The translations under genes and the position numbers were made by a program. Below the pieces are notes generated by a model that was given only the letters and a program-made list of their open reading frames with translations, did no database searches and was not told where the DNA came from. A stretch of 64,000 nucleotides of DNA from Aureliella helgolandensis (GTDB lineage: Bacteria; Planctomycetota; Planctomycetia; Pirellulales; Pirellulaceae): contig NZ_CP036298.1 in assembly GCF_007752135.1 (NCBI RefSeq), positions 6,998,501 to 7,062,500 of the forward strand. Direction: 5' to 3'. Positions 61,177 through 64,000 of this stretch are shown in pieces (the stretch's first letter is position 1; every line of letters starts with the position of its first letter).

Positions 61177-61198
61177 GTACATCGCGTTAGCGGTGTAC
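61177..61198 (+). promoter_or_regulatory. Hairpin in the flgE leader
   Basis: GTACATCGC-GTTA-GCGGTGTAC makes a nine-pair stem with one G-U pair, 25 bases before the flgE ATG and before GCAGGAAATA. It has no T-run and may modulate translation. Confidence 0.4.
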
Positions 61199-61223
61199 TC
61201 GCAGGAAATACAGGGTATTTGCG

Positions 61224-63671
61224 ATGGGCCTAGCTTCGTCTCTCAGTACGGCGCTGACCGGCATCAACGCTGCCGAAACTCAAATCGATGTGCTCGGCAA
61301 CAACCTTGCCAACTCCCAGACCGTGGGCTTCAAGTCCTCGGAAGTCATCTTCGCGACGCAGTTTTTACAAACGCTGTCGCTGGGGGCTGCCCCCTCCACG
61401 GACAATGGTGGAACCGATCCACGTCAAACGGGACTCGGGGTGCAGGTCTCAGGCATTTCGCCCAACTTCTCCCAAGGTACTGTGCAAATCAGTTCCAGTC
61501 CCTCGGACTTAGCAATTCAGGGCGACGGGCTGTTCATCGTACAAGGCTCGTCCAACGAACAACTCTACACTCGCGCCGGCATCTTCAAACTCAATAGCGA
61601 GAACCAGTTGGTGACCCCCACGGGCAATCGCCTCCTGGGTTATGGGATCGACGACCAGTTCCGAGTGCAGTCGACGAAACTGGTGCCCTTGGAAATCCCA
61701 CTCGGTAGCGAAGCGGTGGCACAAGCTACTAAGAATGTTGTGATGGAGGGAACACTCACTCCCACCGGAGACGTGGCTGATACTGCGGAGGTGATTCAGA
61801 GTCCGATTTTAGGGGATGCTGCAGTGCCGCGGCCGGATGCCAGCGGTATCTCACTGGCCAGCTCCGCCATCGCATCGACCGCCGGTGTAACGGTCGCCCA
61901 CAATGAAGGCTCCGGCTCGCTGGTCGAAGGCGCGGTATACCAATACAAGTTCTCCTTCGTTGATGCTTCGGGCCACGAAAGCGTCCCCAGCGCACCGCTG
62001 TCGGTCACGGTCCCACCGGGCGACAGCCTCCCCAACAATGCAATCACCCTAACAGGGCTACCCGATGCTCCGGGTGAATACTCTCAGGTACGCGTCTACC
62101 GCACGGATGCCAACGGATCAGAATTCAAGGCTCTAGATACCGTGGCAACTGGCGGCGTCTATGTCGATGATGGCAACACAGTGCCTGGCGCGACGCTTGA
62201 CGAAACATTGCTCAATGGCAACTACAGTTACATGATCACCTATTACCATGCGGGGGATCCTGAAACGCGTCCTTCCATCGTGATGGGACCTCAAAACATC
62301 GTCAATGGTCGCGTGCAACTGTCCGATTTCCCGGCTCCACCGGTCCCACCATCCGGCGGCGGGCATCCACCGTACGACTCGGTTCGAATTTATCGCAATA
62401 CGGCCAGCGATCAGAACTCCTTCTATCTTGTGGATACCGTCGCACCGGGGCAAGACTACACCGATAGCAAGAGCGATGCCGAGATATCCAATTTAACTCT
62501 GCCCGGAAACAAGGGCATCGACTTGGATGGCCCGAGTATCGATAGTAACACGCTACTTACCAATGTTGTCCGGCGGGATGGTCTGGATTACATCAATCCC
62601 TTCACCCTCGGTTCACTCGAGTTTGAAGCTGCCAAGGGGGGCAGAACCCTTGAGTCGAAACAGTTTGAGGTCACCGCCACTTCGACGCTACAGGATCTAG
62701 TTAGTTTCATGGAAGAAGCCATGGGGATTCAAACCCAAGGTTCTGACACCACCAACCCGGTCCCAGGTTCCAAGAACACCATCCCCGGCGAAACGGGTAC
62801 ACTCCTTCCAGGTGCCTATATCCAAAACGGGCGCATTCGCTTCGTCTCCAACAACGGTGTCGACAACGCACTGGATATTGACCTAACTGGCTTTCGCGTC
62901 ACCGATTCCAGCGGCGTCGTCAATGTTCCCAACATGGCATTTGGCTCAGTACAAGACGCCAAGGGGCAGAGCGCCGTCGCCGATTTCATTGCCTATGACA
63001 CACTTGGCGTCCCGATTCGCACACGCATCACGACCGTGCTGGAAAGCCGCACCGACACCTCAACCACCTACCGTTGGTACGCAGACTCCGCAGACAACTC
63101 AGCCCGTGACGGTTCCGAAATTAGTGTCGGAACGGGACTCATTCAGTTTGACGGCAATGGTAACTACATCTCCGCTACCAACACAACCGTCGCAATCGAC
63201 CGCTTCGATCTGCCCAGTGTTTCCCCAATGGAGTTCAAACTCGACTTCACGGGCATGTCAGGATTGGCCACCAGTGAAGCCTCGATTGCCGCATCGCGTC
63301 AGGATGGTTCGCCTCCAGGTACTTTAACCAGTTATGTCATCGGTGAAGATGGTACGATCCGTGGAGTCTTCAGCAACGGGATCGCACGGGACCTCGGCCA
63401 ACTCCAACTGGCCAAATTTTCGAACCCAGAAGGACTCGAACAACGGGGGCAGAATCTCTTCTCACAAGGCATCAACACCGGATTGCCCATTCAAGGCCGC
63501 CCGGGGGAAAATGGAATCGGCGCTGTCGTGTCCGGTGCATTGGAACTCTCCAACACCGACATCGGTGGGGACTTGGTAGACCTGGTCCTCGCTTCGACTC
63601 AGTATCGAGCCAACTCGCGAGTCATCACAGCCACTCAACAATTGTTCGACGAACTGCTGAACATCCGATAA
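61224..63671 (+). CDS. flgE: Flagellar hook protein FlgE with inserted tandem beta-modules
   Basis: Predicted 815 aa, twice the E. coli length (402). The N-terminal rod/hook motif (LSTALTGINAAETQIDVLGNNLAN) and the C-terminal helix (LVDLVLASTQYRANSRVITATQQ) are canonical. Between about residues 215 and 425 lie two similar modules (234-325 and 330-420) sharing the pattern Y-x-Y/F-x-F/I-x-Y, then YSQVRVYRTDANG and YDSVRIYRNTASD, then LDTVATGGVYVDDG and VDTVAPGQDYTDS. They probably form outward-facing domains on the hook. It is the last gene in the window. Confidence 0.93.
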   Translation: MGLASSLSTALTGINAAETQIDVLGNNLANSQTVGFKSSEVIFATQFLQTLSLGAAPSTDNGGTDPRQTGLGVQVSGISPNFSQGTVQISSSPSDLAIQGDGLFIVQGSSNEQLYTRAGIFKLNSENQLVTPTGNRLLGYGIDDQFRVQSTKLVPLEIPLGSEAVAQATKNVVMEGTLTPTGDVADTAEVIQSPILGDAAVPRPDASGISLASSAIASTAGVTVAHNEGSGSLVEGAVYQYKFSFVDASGHESVPSAPLSVTVPPGDSLPNNAITLTGLPDAPGEYSQVRVYRTDANGSEFKALDTVATGGVYVDDGNTVPGATLDETLLNGNYSYMITYYHAGDPETRPSIVMGPQNIVNGRVQLSDFPAPPVPPSGGGHPPYDSVRIYRNTASDQNSFYLVDTVAPGQDYTDSKSDAEISNLTLPGNKGIDLDGPSIDSNTLLTNVVRRDGLDYINPFTLGSLEFEAAKGGRTLESKQFEVTATSTLQDLVSFMEEAMGIQTQGSDTTNPVPGSKNTIPGETGTLLPGAYIQNGRIRFVSNNGVDNALDIDLTGFRVTDSSGVVNVPNMAFGSVQDAKGQSAVADFIAYDTLGVPIRTRITTVLESRTDTSTTYRWYADSADNSARDGSEISVGTGLIQFDGNGNYISATNTTVAIDRFDLPSVSPMEFKLDFTGMSGLATSEASIAASRQDGSPPGTLTSYVIGEDGTIRGVFSNGIARDLGQLQLAKFSNPEGLEQRGQNLFSQGINTGLPIQGRPGENGIGAVVSGALELSNTDIGGDLVDLVLASTQYRANSRVITATQQLFDELLNIR

Positions 63672-64000
63672 CCGTGAAAGCGTCCGCAGTACTCTAAGCG
63701 TGCTGCCCTCTAGTCACGGGGCCTGCCGCCGTGGCTGAGGATGTGCGTTCCTGGGGCCTCTATTGCAGGGTCTCCAGCAGTGTGAGCGGCACCGGGCAAC
63801 GGGAAACTCGCAACTGCGTGCACTTGGGCCTCTCGCGCCGCGAAATAGCAGATTCTAGCTAGTGTCTGTCCGGAAATTGCCTTGCTGGAGGATTTCACGC
63901 AGTCAGATGCTATCAGACAATCAGGAAGAGTTGCCTTCGCTTCGCATTCATTGCCGCTAGGTGAAGTCAAATCCAGCCGTTTTGACCGACTTTGCGTCGC
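63672..64000. other. Right edge, no gene recognised
   Basis: 329 bases after flgE. An 86-codon minus frame (63710-63970) has no recognisable features. No T-run terminator was found. Confidence 0.4.

Overview
The window most likely comes from a planctomycete of the Pirellulaceae type. The grounds are 23S-5S rRNA units with no 16S attached, a PEP-CTERM protein, an HTH-REC response regulator, many genes without clear ribosome binding sites, and several protein families that I associate with Pirellulales. The genus cannot be fixed from this sequence.

Positions 1-9021 hold two nearly identical 23S-5S rRNA transcription units in direct orientation (repeat unit at least 3835 bp, offset 5186). A putative 2OG-Fe(II) oxygenase gene lies between them. 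The right end of the repeat lies inside the 3' end of cmoB, so copy 1 ends with an orphan 145-bp cmoB tail. The second unit has a recognisable promoter and a boxA-like antiterminator. cmoA and cmoB (tRNA wobble-uridine modification) follow on the minus strand.

Positions 10.6-38 kb are a mosaic of mostly independent housekeeping and accessory genes: a PEP-CTERM protein, transaldolase, nitroreductase, gamma-carbonic-anhydrase-like protein, creatininase-family protein, an AAA+/membrane coiled-coil/PspA module, an ATP-grasp enzyme beside a zinc metallopeptidase, a glucose dehydrogenase-like enzyme, clpS, an M20 peptidase, serS, a PQQ-type beta-propeller protein, holA, a secreted multidomain protein and mnmG. 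Repeats include 4.6 copies of a 201-bp tandem repeat with paired hairpins, a 157-bp MITE-like palindrome, an IS1380-type remnant, and a REP-like palindrome island around an IS200/RAYT-type transposase.

Positions 38-43 kb carry a two-component pair with a good sigma-70 promoter, an NhaC-type antiporter and a small membrane protein.

Positions 43.5-63.7 kb are a long flagellar cluster on the plus strand: flgC-fliE-fliF, then (after a reverse-strand sulfotransferase) flhA-flhF-flhG-like-small membrane protein-fliA, a strong terminator, then fliG-fliH-fliI-fliJ-motE-like-fliK-flgD-flgE. It encodes the rod, MS ring, export gate and ATPase complex, placement GTPase, sigma-28, hook cap and hook. Departures from textbook forms are a FlhG-like protein with no Walker A, a FliG with long linkers and an altered torque helix, and a hook protein with two tandem inserted beta-modules. 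flgB is not next to flgC. The best candidates for little-described biology are the AAA+/PspA module, the 201-bp hairpin repeats and the P-loop-less FlhG.
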